Position numbers and translations under genes: made by a program
Shown: one piece after another, positions 46,852 through 56,329 of the stretch
Layout: every line of letters starts with the position of its first letter
Numbering within the stretch: position 1 is the stretch's first letter
Notes under the pieces: generated by a model
What the model saw: only the letters and a program-made list of their open reading frames with translations
Databases searched by the model: none
What the model was told of the DNA's origin: nothing
Source: Bog-473 sp963701955
Lineage (GTDB): Bacteria > Actinomycetota > Acidimicrobiia > Acidimicrobiales > RAAP-2
Direction: 5' to 3'
DNA length: 64,000 nt
Assembly: GCA_963701955.1 (NCBI GenBank)
Contig: OY969694.1
Location: 1,302,001-1,366,000, forward strand

Positions 46852-47862
46852 ATGGGACAGTACGTCGGAATCGACCTACACAGACGCAGCACAACCATCG
46901 TCCGGATGGCAGAAGACGGCGAGGTGCTCGGCACCCAACGCTTCGTCAGCCAGCCTTTCGAACTCGCCCAGGCCATGGCCGCCGCCGGGCCCGAGCCCGA
47001 GGTGGTCCTCGAATCCACCTATGGCTGGTACTGGGCGGCCGATGTGCTCCAAGAGCTCGGCGCCCACGTGCACCTGGCCCATGCGCTCGGCAACAACTGG
47101 GGGAACCGACGCGTCAAGAACGACGTGCGCGACGCCCAGGACCTGGCCGCCATGTTGGCGCTCGGGCGTCTGGCCGAAGGCTGGATCGCTCCGCCTGAGG
47201 TCCGAGAGCTCCGCGAGCTGGTGCGTTATCGCTATTCGCTCATCCGCCACCGCACCAGTGCCAAGGCCCAGATCCACGGGGTCATGGCCAAGAACGGGAT
47301 CCTGCCCGTCGTCGGCGAGCTGTGGGGGCCGACCGGCCAAGCCCAACTCGACCGTCTCGAGCTGCCCGAGGCCTACGCCATGCGCCTCGACTCGCTGCGC
47401 ACCCTGCTCGACGTCTACGAGACGGCCATCGCCGAGCTCGACGCGCACATCCATGCCCAGCTCAAGGCCGACCCCGGGTATCAGGCCCTGCTCACCTTGC
47501 CCGGAGTCGGCAAGGTCATCGGGGCCATCTTCGTGGCCGAGATCGGTGACATCACCCGCTTCAGCTCGGCCAAGAAGCTCTGCAGCTGGGCCGGGCTCAC
47601 GCCCAAGCACCGCGAGTCCGACGAGGTCGTCCACCGCGGAGAGATCACCAAGCAGGGCTCACCGCTGGTGCGCTGGGCGGCCATCGAGGCCGTGGGCAAC
47701 TACCGGGCCAAGGGTAACGAGAAGCTACGCGCCGACTACAAGCGCATCGCCGAGCACGCCGGCAAGTACAAGGCCCGCGTGGCCGTCGCCCGCAAGCTGC
47801 TCACCCTCGCTTTCTACGCAATGCGCGACGGGGAGGTCCGATGCCTCGAGGCCGCCGCTTGA
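46852..47862 (+). mobile_element. IS110-family transposase gene
   Basis: A 336-residue RuvC-like recombinase. The N-terminal DEDD domain starts GQYVGIDLHRRSTTIVRM, continues VVLESTYGWYWAADVL and DVRDAQDLAAM. The C-terminal Transposase_20 domain has LPGVGKVIGAIFVAEIGD and LCSWAGLTPKHRESDEV with the conserved Ser near KQGSPLVRWAA. GAGGAGG lies upstream of the ATG. IS110 elements move through a circular form guided by a noncoding bridge RNA and usually lack terminal inverted repeats, so the element ends cannot be placed here. The frame is intact and the element may be active. Confidence 0.9.
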
Positions 47863-48574
47863 GTCTCGGCCACGGACCGACGCGAGCTCGACTATCGCCG
47901 TGGCCCACCGACTCCGGTGTGGCCGTCGTTTCTGATTGAGCCCGTCGGGACGTGGCCGAACCCCATCATGTGCGGAGATCGACGAATGAATGGCTGGCTG
48001 CCCACGGGAGCGTGACAGAACCCAAGCAGTGATGGGAACTCGCAGCACCACATAGGCGTCCTCGGACAGGATGCGCCGCTCGCCGCCGGCGTCAACGCCA
48101 AGCCTTCGGCGGGCATCGCCCGACGTTGACCCCGACGTCTCGCTGGCGCGCGCTCTCGTGCAGGACGCCGATGGGTGGATCAGGAACGATCGACAGAAAA
48201 AGGCTCTTGATCCGGCCCCGCCCCTTCATGTACGGCGATAGGGGGCAACCTGGCAGTGCTCGGAACCGGCACGTATGCACTACTTCTGCGCGTTGTCTTT
48301 GGCAGCCACTTACGATCGCGAGCACCCGCAGGCTCACGCCGATCGCCGGATCGGGCGTCGCTTGCTCGCAGTTGCGGGTGGAAGCGGTACTTCGTCCTGC
48401 GGGACCCAATCCGCCGGCGAGGACCGGCTCAGCCGCTTGAACGGTGACTTCGATTGGAGCCGCACCCGCATCGACGGAATCACTTGTGCCCGAGTCTGGT
48501 CTGGACTCGTCTCGGGATTTCCAACCACAACCTCGTGAAGATCCCTTGAGACAGTGCCGTCGGGCACTCTTGAC
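47863..48574. other. about 710 bases with structures, no gene
   Basis: Just after the transposase stop, GGCCACGG (47868-47875) pairs with CCGTGGCC (47898-47905). Two similar blocks of about 28 bases lie exactly 60 bases apart (47941 and 48001). The inverted 16-base copy of the left flank is at 48214-48229. These may belong to the insertion-sequence right end or a second eroded element. Frames here are short and unlike proteins. Confidence 0.5.
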
Positions 48575-49811
48575 TCAGCCGCGGTATCTGACGTCGTCGC
48601 CCCCTGTCGCGATCTCGCCCGCTTCTTGTGGCACCTCGCGTCTCACGATGATGTGCACGTCTATCCCGGCGGCGACGGCCATCTGCTGGACTCTCTGAGC
48701 AGTCGATCCACCGCGTAGCATCTTCCACCATCGGCTGTGTTGACGCGAACCGAGCACGACCTGGGTAATCCGCGCGTCGCGCGCGAACTCTATGATCGTC
48801 TGCGCAACGTCGTCGCCTCGTAACTCGACCCAGCGCGCCCCGACCTCAGTGGCCACACGACGCACGGTGTCGAGGGAATCACCCTCGGAGCGGGCCACGC
48901 CATTGCCGCTCACAACATGGACAACATGGAGCTCGCCCTGGAGTCTGGCGGCGATTCGCGCTGGCGCGACGCAACACCGCTTGGGTGCCGGGCGCGCCCG
49001 TCACCGCCACCATGATGCGCTCGCTTGGTTCCCATGCTGCTCCGCGCTCGCGACGGCTCAGGAATTCTCGCAGCTCCTCTTCTGGCTCGTCGGCGAGGAA
49101 GCGGAACGCGAGCTCACGAAGCGCGATGAGGTTCTCAGACCGGAAGAAGTGGTCGAGAGCCTGTGGAACCATCTGAGGTGAGTAGAGCTTGCCGTCGATC
49201 ATTCTCCGGCGGAGCTCCTCAGGAGAGGAGTCGACCAGCTCTATCTGGTCGGCTCTGCGCACCACCGAATCCGGCACGCGTTCGTGCACAGGCGTTCCCG
49301 TCAACTGTTCAACTGCGTCCGCAATGCTCTCGAGGTGCTGGATGTTGACTGTCGTGATGACGTTGATCCCGGCCTCAAGAAGTTCGAGCACCTCCTGCCA
49401 GCGCTTCGTGTATTTCCCGGTGCGGGCCACGATTGTGTGTGCGAGCTCATCGACAAGGACGAGTCTCGGCTTTCGCACGAGGACTGCGTCGAAATCCATC
49501 TCCTGAAAGTGCGTGCCTCGATAGGCAACATCGCGGTACGGGACGATCTCAAGCCCGTCGAGCAGCGCTTCAGTGGCAGGCCGGCCGTGACATTCGGCGT
49601 AGCCGACCACGATGTCGATTCCGTCCTCCCGCCGCCGCTGGCCCTCGCTCAACATCGCGAAGGTCTTCCCAACCCCTGGCGCGGCGCCGAGGTAGACGCG
49701 GAAGCGACCTCTGGACTCCATCACCTCGGTAACGTCCGATTCCGTCGAAGCGGCCTCGCTCACCCCTTCATCGATCCCAAGCGATGTTGGCGCGGGTGCC
49801 TGTTCGTACAT
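48575..49811 (-). pseudogene. KdpD-type sensor/USP protein, frameshifted, no kinase
   Basis: The N-terminal part matches the KdpD cytoplasmic domain: YLGAAPGVGKTFAMLSEG (Walker A), DIVVGYAECHGRPAT, LVLVDELAHTIV (Walker B) and VITTVNIQHLESI. It is followed by a universal-stress-protein domain (RIMVAVTGAPGTQAVLRRA, then DARITQVVLGSRQHSRW). The two halves are in different frames; one extra base near 48,962 separates them, and removing it gives about 411 residues. The gene then stops, with no membrane segments or histidine kinase, and no kdpABC is nearby. It may bind c-di-AMP or nucleotide, as KdpD family domains can. Confidence 0.8.
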
Positions 49812-50021
49812 CGTGGATTCCCCGTTCACACGAGCCCGACTGTCACAGTTGGGTGGCAATGGTATTGGGGGCGCTCTTCCCATGCCCCTCTTCTTATCCG
49901 CGATTGCCCGATCGTGGGTCCGTTCCCGAAATGTCGCGCGAGCTCTCCGACCATTGCCGCTGGGTGGCACACTCTTGGCAACCGCGGCACTGTGCGAATC
50001 ACCTCACGCAATGGCTGAACG

Positions 50022-50885
50022 ATGACAAGTAGCCTCCGATTGATGGCACTACGGGTGCGTGCGAGTTTGCGGTTGGGTGCCCTCTTGTGCGCCCTGATGG
50101 TTCCGTGGATCGGAGGATTCGCCGACGCGGGTGCGACGCCAGCCTCATCGAATCACCTCGCAACTCCCGTCCAATCCGGCTTCGGCGGAAGCGAGGACTT
50201 CTGCGCCCAACCGCCTCTGCGCGGAGTTGTCCAGTATCGATCTCATGACGGCAGTGCGACGATGCGTGTCGCGGCGAAGGGGCTGGCCCGTAACACGCTC
50301 GTCTACGTCAACTGGGTGAACAACACCGTCCGCGGGTACGTCGTGGGCACGGTCAAGACGGACCACCTTGGGTCGACTATCCCGCGGTCGCTGAAGCTGT
50401 TCCGCCCTGGAGAGGTTCGCGGATACAAGATTGTTCTCTCGACAGCCTCATCGAGGACGGCGGGCTCTCTTTGGCCATGCGGGCCACCTCGGCTTGGACC
50501 AGCCAGAGCCGTGACTGATCCGAAGATCTCCGTCTCGCCCGATACGGGTCTGAGTGATGGTCAGAACGTCACAGTTGCGGCGAGTGGGTTCGGAATGAAC
50601 CAGAAGTTGTTCCTGTCCGAATGTGACCATGCAGAAGACGCCACGGCTCAGGGCTGTGCCGCTCGGCGAGCCGTCATGCCATTTCTCTTCACTCGGAGCA
50701 ATAGATCGGGATCAGCAACGTTCACAGTCCACCAGAGTGCCGCCGGGACCGATCACGGCACTGGCCAGCTTCAGACATGCACTCACCTCTGCGTCATCGT
50801 GGCAACACAAGGAGACAGTGGCGCATGGGTTGTCGCTCCGATTGCTTTCGGATCTTCCGGGCTTGTCAATCCCCAAGGCTCTTGA
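50022..50885 (+). CDS. secreted protein with neocarzinostatin-like domain
   Basis: The 287-residue protein has a signal peptide (LRLGALLCALMVPWIGGFADAGA). A first domain has the pattern RSHDGSATMRVAAKGLARNT. The second, VSPDTGLSDGQNVTVAASGF to LSECDH and CTHLCVIVA, matches the neocarzinostatin-family immunoglobulin-like fold of enediyne apoproteins. In most bacteria such domains occur without enediyne genes, and none is seen here. Likely extracellular. Cys residues could form two disulfides per domain. Confidence 0.75.
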   Translation: MTSSLRLMALRVRASLRLGALLCALMVPWIGGFADAGATPASSNHLATPVQSGFGGSEDFCAQPPLRGVVQYRSHDGSATMRVAAKGLARNTLVYVNWVNNTVRGYVVGTVKTDHLGSTIPRSLKLFRPGEVRGYKIVLSTASSRTAGSLWPCGPPRLGPARAVTDPKISVSPDTGLSDGQNVTVAASGFGMNQKLFLSECDHAEDATAQGCAARRAVMPFLFTRSNRSGSATFTVHQSAAGTDHGTGQLQTCTHLCVIVATQGDSGAWVVAPIAFGSSGLVNPQGS

Positions 50886-50990
50886 GTTCGACGCTTCACG
50901 CGGTCAGCCACTTCTCGGGAGGCCGTATTCGAGAGAGGTAGCAGCAGCGGCGATCAACACAGATCGTCTGCCAGAAAGGCTTCCCGTCTG

Positions 50991-52223
50991 CTAGCTGAAC
51001 CACAGTGAGTGAATGCTCGGATGCAACAGGAGGCAGAACAAGAAGGCTCCGAGGACGAGCGTCACTCCGATCCCGATGCTGAGCCAGGGCCGGTACGCCA
51101 GGGCCGCGGAGCGACGGATCGGCGTCTCGACCACGGCGTACATGCCGTAGGCGATGACGAGGGTCACCGCGGCGATGATCAGGTTCTCCTCCACGGAGAG
51201 CGGGTGGGTCCAGAGCGCGCCCGTCAGGAGGATCATGGGCGGGTAGTGCAGGAGGTACCAACCAAAGGAGACACGACCGACGGACCGCACGGGGCGTAGG
51301 CCCAAGAGATGGCGCGCTCCCCCACCCGAGGTGCCTCCGACAATCACGGCGGTGGCGCCGAGAACGGGAAGGAGAGCCGCGGTCCCCGGAAAGGGCGTGG
51401 CGGCCGTGTACCACAGTGCGCTGATGGCGATGGCGCCGAGCCCGCCGTACGCCAGCGCCATGCCGGCCGACTTTGGCAGTCTCCGAAGTTGCGGGAGCAG
51501 CGCCGCAGCGAGAGCCCCGATCCCCAGCTCCCATCCTCGGGTCAATGGCGAGAAATACGCCCAGGTGGGATTGGAGGATGTCTGAATCTCCGACCACACG
51601 AATGAGGCAGCGGTGGCGGCGGCGGCAAACGCGGTGACGCGCCACCGCAGGGAGATCCGGGTGAACATGGCACCGATGAGAAGGATGAGGCCGGGCCACA
51701 CCAGGTAGAACTGCTCTTCGACGCCCAGAGACCAGTAGTGCTCCAACGGGGAGGGAGCCACCGACTGTTGGAAATAGCCGTGACCAACCAGGGCGAAGTG
51801 GATGTTCGCCGCGAACAGGGCTGCCCACCGCCCGTCCTGCGCGGCTCTGGCGTACTGCACGAAGTTCTCTATGTAGTACGACGCCAGCACGGTCAGGACG
51901 ATGACGAGCATCGCCGCCGGGAGGATTCTGCGTGCCCGGCGCGCGTAGAACCCGGAGAGCGAGATCCGATCGCGCACTTCGTGCTCGCGAAGGATCAGAC
52001 CGGTGATGAGGAACCCCGAGATCACGAAGAAGACGTCGACCCCGACGTACCCCCCTTGCATCCAGCTGACGCCGGCATGAAACAGGACGACCGTGAACAC
52101 CGCCACCGCTCGCAGTCCTTCCACATCGGGGCGGAACCGGATCTCTTGACCACCAGGAGAGTCCGCAGGCGGGTGGACGGGATTGTCGAAGACCTCAGTC
52201 GGCCATTCGGTTGTCTTCGACAT
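50991..52223 (-). CDS. acyltransferase 3 (OafA/YrhL family) membrane protein
   Basis: Integral membrane O-acyltransferase of 410 residues with about ten hydrophobic segments. The catalytic-type motifs are FRPDVEGLRAVAVFTVVLFH, GGYVGVDVFFVISGFLIT, RRARRILPAAML and LEHYWSLGVEEQFYLVWP. Such proteins acylate cell-surface sugars, often with a fused C-terminal SGNH domain. Here the protein ends after the last membrane segments (LLLHPSIHSLWFS) and the SGNH part is a separate divergent gene. GAGGG precedes the ATG. Confidence 0.93.
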   Translation of the reverse strand: MSKTTEWPTEVFDNPVHPPADSPGGQEIRFRPDVEGLRAVAVFTVVLFHAGVSWMQGGYVGVDVFFVISGFLITGLILREHEVRDRISLSGFYARRARRILPAAMLVIVLTVLASYYIENFVQYARAAQDGRWAALFAANIHFALVGHGYFQQSVAPSPLEHYWSLGVEEQFYLVWPGLILLIGAMFTRISLRWRVTAFAAAATAASFVWSEIQTSSNPTWAYFSPLTRGWELGIGALAAALLPQLRRLPKSAGMALAYGGLGAIAISALWYTAATPFPGTAALLPVLGATAVIVGGTSGGGARHLLGLRPVRSVGRVSFGWYLLHYPPMILLTGALWTHPLSVEENLIIAAVTLVIAYGMYAVVETPIRRSAALAYRPWLSIGIGVTLVLGAFLFCLLLHPSIHSLWFS

Positions 52224-52617
52224 GATGGGTCCCTCTGCTCACCAGCCTCCTCCCTCGTGGGTCGGGGCCCTCCATTGGTGACACGGCACTCAGGGCTCCC
52301 GCCGCACGGAATGGCCCGGTCACCCGAGATGATCTTGTATCGCCCACAATGAGCGAGCGTTTGAGCGGAAACTATGCCCGATTCCCCAAATGAGCCGAGC
52401 ACCGACCGGGACGTCCGGATCCCATTACTGTCAAGCCAAGGGTATAATCGGCCGAGCATAAGAGGGTGGACGGGTTCACGTTTGACGTGCTCCTCACCCT
52501 CTCGGCGGCGCTCTTGGCGATGAAGGACCACTGGGGTCGATGCGAAGGCGTCGACCCTTCCATGGTTCATCTCCCTTCATTCACAAGGGGGCGCTCTCGA
52601 GTCCCTTTGGGAATTCG
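52224..52617. other. divergent promoter region of acyltransferase and SGNH genes
   Basis: About 390 bases between divergent starts with no gene. A TATAAT sits at 52443-52448 on the + strand, about 170 bases before the SGNH start; no good -35 box is at the expected distance. Short direct and inverted repeats are not obvious. Confidence 0.4.
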
Positions 52618-53661
52618 ATGGGCAACACAAGACTGGAGCTGATCGTGAATCACCGTCCCGGCCACTCGTCCAGGGAACGTCGCCGCACCATGCTCGCACT
52701 GCTTTCGACCGGCATCGTTGCGGCGCTCACGTTCGTCACCGCCGGCGCTGCGGCCGCTCAGACGAAACCGGCCGCCTCGAACAGCGCCGTCGCGGCAGCT
52801 ATCCGCACCGCCCTCAAGACACACGCCATCTCGCTTGGGAATCCGAACGAGCTCACTCCGAACTACCTCGACATCATCCAAGATGACCCAAACTCGCTTC
52901 AGGGAACCAGTTTCCTCAAGGCCGGTTGCGATCCCTACAACTTCCCCAACGAGGTCTCGAATCCACAGCCCTGCATCTACGGAGCGACGAAGGCGAGCCG
53001 TACGATCGTCATTTTCGGAGACTCGTACGTCGGGAACTGGATCCCCGCTCTGAACATCGTCGGCAAGAGCATCGGGTACCGCATCGCCGCATTCGAGTTT
53101 GCAGGGTGCATCACCCCATTCGTCGCCGCGACGGGCGCACCGACCCCGTCGTCCCAGGCGTGCCAGCAATGGCACACGAACCTGCCCGCCGCGGTGCAGG
53201 CGCAACATCCCGTCGCAATCCTCGCTGCGAATGGCACTCCCTCGTGGGGCCCAGCGGCTGATCCGTCGTGGGTCCAGGGCATCACGACCGCATTCAACGA
53301 GATGACCGCCAACTCTCCGGGCACGATCCGCCTCCTGCTCGGAACCGGTCCGCACCTTCCTCACCCGGTGCCCGCCTGCCTGGCCGCGTACCCCCAAGCG
53401 ATCCAGAAATGCTCCTTCACCTACAATCCCGCTGCCACCGGTGCGAACCAATACGGCGCCGCATTGGCCCGGGACCAACAAGGGGCCGCTGCCGCCGGCG
53501 CCAAGCTGATTCCGACCGTGCAGTGGTTCTGTCTCAACAACGGCTGCCCTCCGATCATCCAAAATCTGCTCGTCTACGCCGACACAGATCACGTGTCCAT
53601 CGTGTACAGCCAGTACCTGGCGACCGTGCTGAAACAGGCGCTCGTTCCGCTCCTCACCTGA
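52618..53661 (+). CDS. secreted SGNH-domain protein
   Basis: A 347-residue protein with a signal peptide (MLALLSTGIVAALTFVTAGA then AAAQ). The SGNH domain has block I IVIFGDSYVGNW, a central ILAANGTPSWG and the catalytic pair in YADTDHVSIVYSQYLATVL. The last pattern is that of SGNH domains normally fused to acyltransferase 3 proteins. Divergent from the acyltransferase gene, so the two probably work together at the cell surface. The ATG at 52618 has no strong ribosome binding site. Confidence 0.85.
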   Translation: MGNTRLELIVNHRPGHSSRERRRTMLALLSTGIVAALTFVTAGAAAAQTKPAASNSAVAAAIRTALKTHAISLGNPNELTPNYLDIIQDDPNSLQGTSFLKAGCDPYNFPNEVSNPQPCIYGATKASRTIVIFGDSYVGNWIPALNIVGKSIGYRIAAFEFAGCITPFVAATGAPTPSSQACQQWHTNLPAAVQAQHPVAILAANGTPSWGPAADPSWVQGITTAFNEMTANSPGTIRLLLGTGPHLPHPVPACLAAYPQAIQKCSFTYNPAATGANQYGAALARDQQGAAAAGAKLIPTVQWFCLNNGCPPIIQNLLVYADTDHVSIVYSQYLATVLKQALVPLLT

Positions 53662-53934
53662 CAATTGCAGCGGCGGCTCACCCCGGTCGGGTTCGTCGAA
53701 CGGTGGCTCAACCGACAGCAGCTACAGCTCGCAGAGCAGCCGGCTCGACAATCGGGGTCCGGTCAACACGACCGTGCCGTCCAATCCGACCATGACCACC
53801 CCAACGCCACGGTGAGGAGGTCCCCACGCGCGATCCACTCCGGCGCTCTGCCGCACAGGCGAGGAGAGGCAATCGACGAGCAGCCGAGTCCCCTCGGGTG
53901 CAGAACCTCTCCGAATCAAAGCTGCGGAAGGCGC

Positions 53935-54414
53935 TCAGTGCCTGTCGAGACCCCTGGCCCAGCCCTGCGGCGGCGGGACCTTGTCGGCGTCGAACCGTCC
54001 CCCGGGCCCGAAGCTGATGACGAACATCTCCATGGGCTCCGATCCCGATGCTTCTGGTGCATAGCCGGTCCCGCCCCTCACCCATCGGACGTCCCCTGGG
54101 CGATAGATGCCCTCACCTTCGAGGTGAAGCTCGCCCGAGCGGATGACGTACAAGGTGTCCGAGGGGTGCCAGTGAGACCCTCCGGAGTACTCAGGTTGCA
54201 TGTGCACCAGGGCGGCCGAGTTTCGGGACCGTGGATCGACGACCGCCTTGGAGTACATGCCGGGGGCTCGCTCGTTTGTTCGCGGATCGATCCATCCGTG
54301 CCAAGGCAGGTCGTCGAGATGGATGACCGAGTTCGGCGGTAACGACCCTTCCGGCGGGAGGACCGAATTGTCGACACTGTCGAAGTGTTCCACCGAATCG
54401 AAAGTCAAGTACAT
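53935..54414 (-). CDS. cupin-domain protein (paralogue 1)
   Basis: A 159-residue beta-barrel protein. The cupin motifs are HWHPSDTLYVIRSGELHLEGEG and RPGDVRWVRGGTGY; HWH and a later Glu may bind metal. The sequence is clearly paralogous to the cupin at 58449 (shared PNSVIHxDDLPWxGWI and VVDPxSRNSAALV). The start is ATG 54414 or TTG 54420. It lies 34 bases after the LeuD-like gene on the same strand. Its role is unknown; cupins of this type are often dioxygenases or isomerases. Confidence 0.85.
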   Translation of the reverse strand: MYLTFDSVEHFDSVDNSVLPPEGSLPPNSVIHLDDLPWHGWIDPRTNERAPGMYSKAVVDPRSRNSAALVHMQPEYSGGSHWHPSDTLYVIRSGELHLEGEGIYRPGDVRWVRGGTGYAPEASGSEPMEMFVISFGPGGRFDADKVPPPQGWARGLDRH

Positions 54415-54448
54415 GTTCAAAGCATTCCTTCCATAGATCAGGACTCCC

Positions 54449-54961
54449 TTAGGAGTTCACGGCATCAACCAGATATCCTTGTTGGTACAACATTGCTTCG
54501 ACACCTCCAGCTTCCAAGATGTCCTGGAGGGCCTTGGGGAGTGGAACTCCTTCGAGGGTTGTCCCCTTTGTGAGGTTGCGCACCTCGCCGTTACGCCAAT
54601 TGGCTTCGAGAATGTCGCCCTCTTCGACGAAGCTCGTGATGCCGGGACAGGGCAGGACCGGAAGGCCTGCATTGACGCAATTCCGCAGCCCCAAGCCGTT
54701 GAAGGAATCCGCCACAACCCCACTCAGACCCAATTTCTGAAAGATGACACCGATGGGACGACCCGAGCCTACGCCGAAGTTTCGGCCGGCGACGAGGACG
54801 TCCCCGGGACGGACCTCGTTCACCCAGCCGGGGCGGTTCGCCGAAAAACAGTGCTGGGGCACTTCGTCCAGCGGCAAATGGAGTGCAAAGCCAGGATGGA
54901 TCAGGTCAGTGTTGATGTCGTCACCGAACTTCCAAACCCTACCCTTGACAATGTCAGCCAT
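54449..54961 (-). CDS. aconitase-type dehydratase, small subunit (LeuD-like)
   Basis: Swivel-domain subunit of 170 residues. VWKFGDDINTDLIHPG, GRNFGVGSGRPIGVIFQKLG and VVADSFNGLGLRNCVN are the isopropylmalate/homoaconitate dehydratase small-subunit motifs. It is 22 bases downstream of the large subunit. The archaeal-like two-subunit form and the catabolic surroundings argue against a plain leucine role; a dehydratase or isomerase for a methyl- or alkyl-malate-like acid is possible. Confidence 0.9.
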   Translation of the reverse strand: MADIVKGRVWKFGDDINTDLIHPGFALHLPLDEVPQHCFSANRPGWVNEVRPGDVLVAGRNFGVGSGRPIGVIFQKLGLSGVVADSFNGLGLRNCVNAGLPVLPCPGITSFVEEGDILEANWRNGEVRNLTKGTTLEGVPLPKALQDILEAGGVEAMLYQQGYLVDAVNS

Positions 54962-54983
54962 GAGCCTTCATCCTTTGCACTCG

Positions 54984-56246
54984 CTAATCGAGGTCCCGAG
55001 GATCCGTAATGACGCCCGTGACCGCCGATGAGGCCACAGTTGCAGGCGACCCCATGAAGATGCTCGCCGTGGCGCTACCCATACGCCCTTGGAAGTTCCG
55101 GGTGGAAGCGGTAATGCAGACTTCGCCGTCGCCTAGGACCCCCATGTGCGCGCCATAGCAGGCTCCGCAGGTCGAAGGAGTCACCACGGCTCCTGCCTCG
55201 AGCAGGGTTTCGACGTAGCCCGCACGGACCGCCTCCTTGAGGATTGCCTGGCTCCCCGGTGTCACAATGAACCGCGTCCCGGGCGCGACGCTGCGGCCCT
55301 TCACGATCTCAGCCGCGATGGCGAAATCGCTCAAACGGCCATTGGCGCAGGACCCGATGAATGCCTGGTCCACCCTCTGGCCCGCCAGTTCTCGTGCCGG
55401 TCTTACGTTGTTGGCAACCTTGCCGGGAAGAACCACCTGGGGTTCCAATGATGACAAATCAACGTTGATTACCTGCTCATACTCCGCGTCGCTATCGGGA
55501 AACGCTGGCTCATAGGGCCACTTGGCTCGGGTTTGGACATAAGCCTCGAGCACACTGTCATATGGGAACAGAGAGAACTCCACCGACAGTTCCGCCGAGA
55601 TTGTCGCCATCGTGAGGCGTCCATCCATATCGATGTTCGATAGTCCCTCGCCGCACCATTCCAGGTTCCGGCCCGCGAAGTCTCCATACCGACCTGGAAT
55701 GTAGTGAATGACATCCCTCGGATACACCCGTTCTGGGAGCTCCCCTTCCAGGTTCACTCTCGTCGTTGGACCGACGAGGTACCAGGTCTGACCCTTGAAC
55801 AAGACATAGAGCATCTCCAGCCCGCCTATGCCGCGGGCCAGGCAGTTCAGGGCACCCGACGAGCATGCATGAGAGTCCATGTTGGCCAAGATTGTTCCCG
55901 GCAACGCGAGACCTTCTTCGGCCAGGAGTACATGGACGATGCCGTGGCGACCAATCGGATAGTAGTGGCGCACACCGACCAGCTCTGCAGATTCCCGCAT
56001 CTGCTTGGCTGCGTTGGCAGCATTGACGGTGGGAGACGGAACTTCGTGATCGTGGAGGAGGACCAGTCGTTCCACGTCGAATATGCGCGTGAGATCTGGC
56101 CGCAAGGTCTTGGACACGAGCGAACGCGGTGGAAACCACTCGTGGTAGGCGGCAACGTCGACATCGACGACGACGACGTCCCCGGGTCGAACGTCGCGCG
56201 ATCCAGAATGGCGCGAAAGGATCTTCTCAACCAATGTCATTCCCAT
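54984..56246 (-). CDS. aconitase-type dehydratase, large subunit (LeuC-like)
   Basis: Iron-sulfur hydro-lyase subunit of 420 residues of the isopropylmalate/homoaconitate/dimethylmalate dehydratase group. Cluster ligands are Cys in FIGSCANGRLSD and Cys-x2-Cys in STCGACYGAHMG. The usual GDSHT-T motif reads MDSHACSSGALN, with Asp-Ser-His kept. MTLVEKILSRHSG at the N-terminus is typical. A sigma-70-like promoter and a perfect palindrome lie upstream, so the leuCD-like pair and the following cupin form a regulated operon. Confidence 0.9.
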   Translation of the reverse strand: MGMTLVEKILSRHSGSRDVRPGDVVVVDVDVAAYHEWFPPRSLVSKTLRPDLTRIFDVERLVLLHDHEVPSPTVNAANAAKQMRESAELVGVRHYYPIGRHGIVHVLLAEEGLALPGTILANMDSHACSSGALNCLARGIGGLEMLYVLFKGQTWYLVGPTTRVNLEGELPERVYPRDVIHYIPGRYGDFAGRNLEWCGEGLSNIDMDGRLTMATISAELSVEFSLFPYDSVLEAYVQTRAKWPYEPAFPDSDAEYEQVINVDLSSLEPQVVLPGKVANNVRPARELAGQRVDQAFIGSCANGRLSDFAIAAEIVKGRSVAPGTRFIVTPGSQAILKEAVRAGYVETLLEAGAVVTPSTCGACYGAHMGVLGDGEVCITASTRNFQGRMGSATASIFMGSPATVASSAVTGVITDPRDLD

Positions 56247-56329
56247 CGCGTCATTACCTCACCTGGACGGCTCTGGAGAGCGCGAATGGACGCCGACTAC
56301 CGAGTCTCACTACGGCAATGAACCGCATC

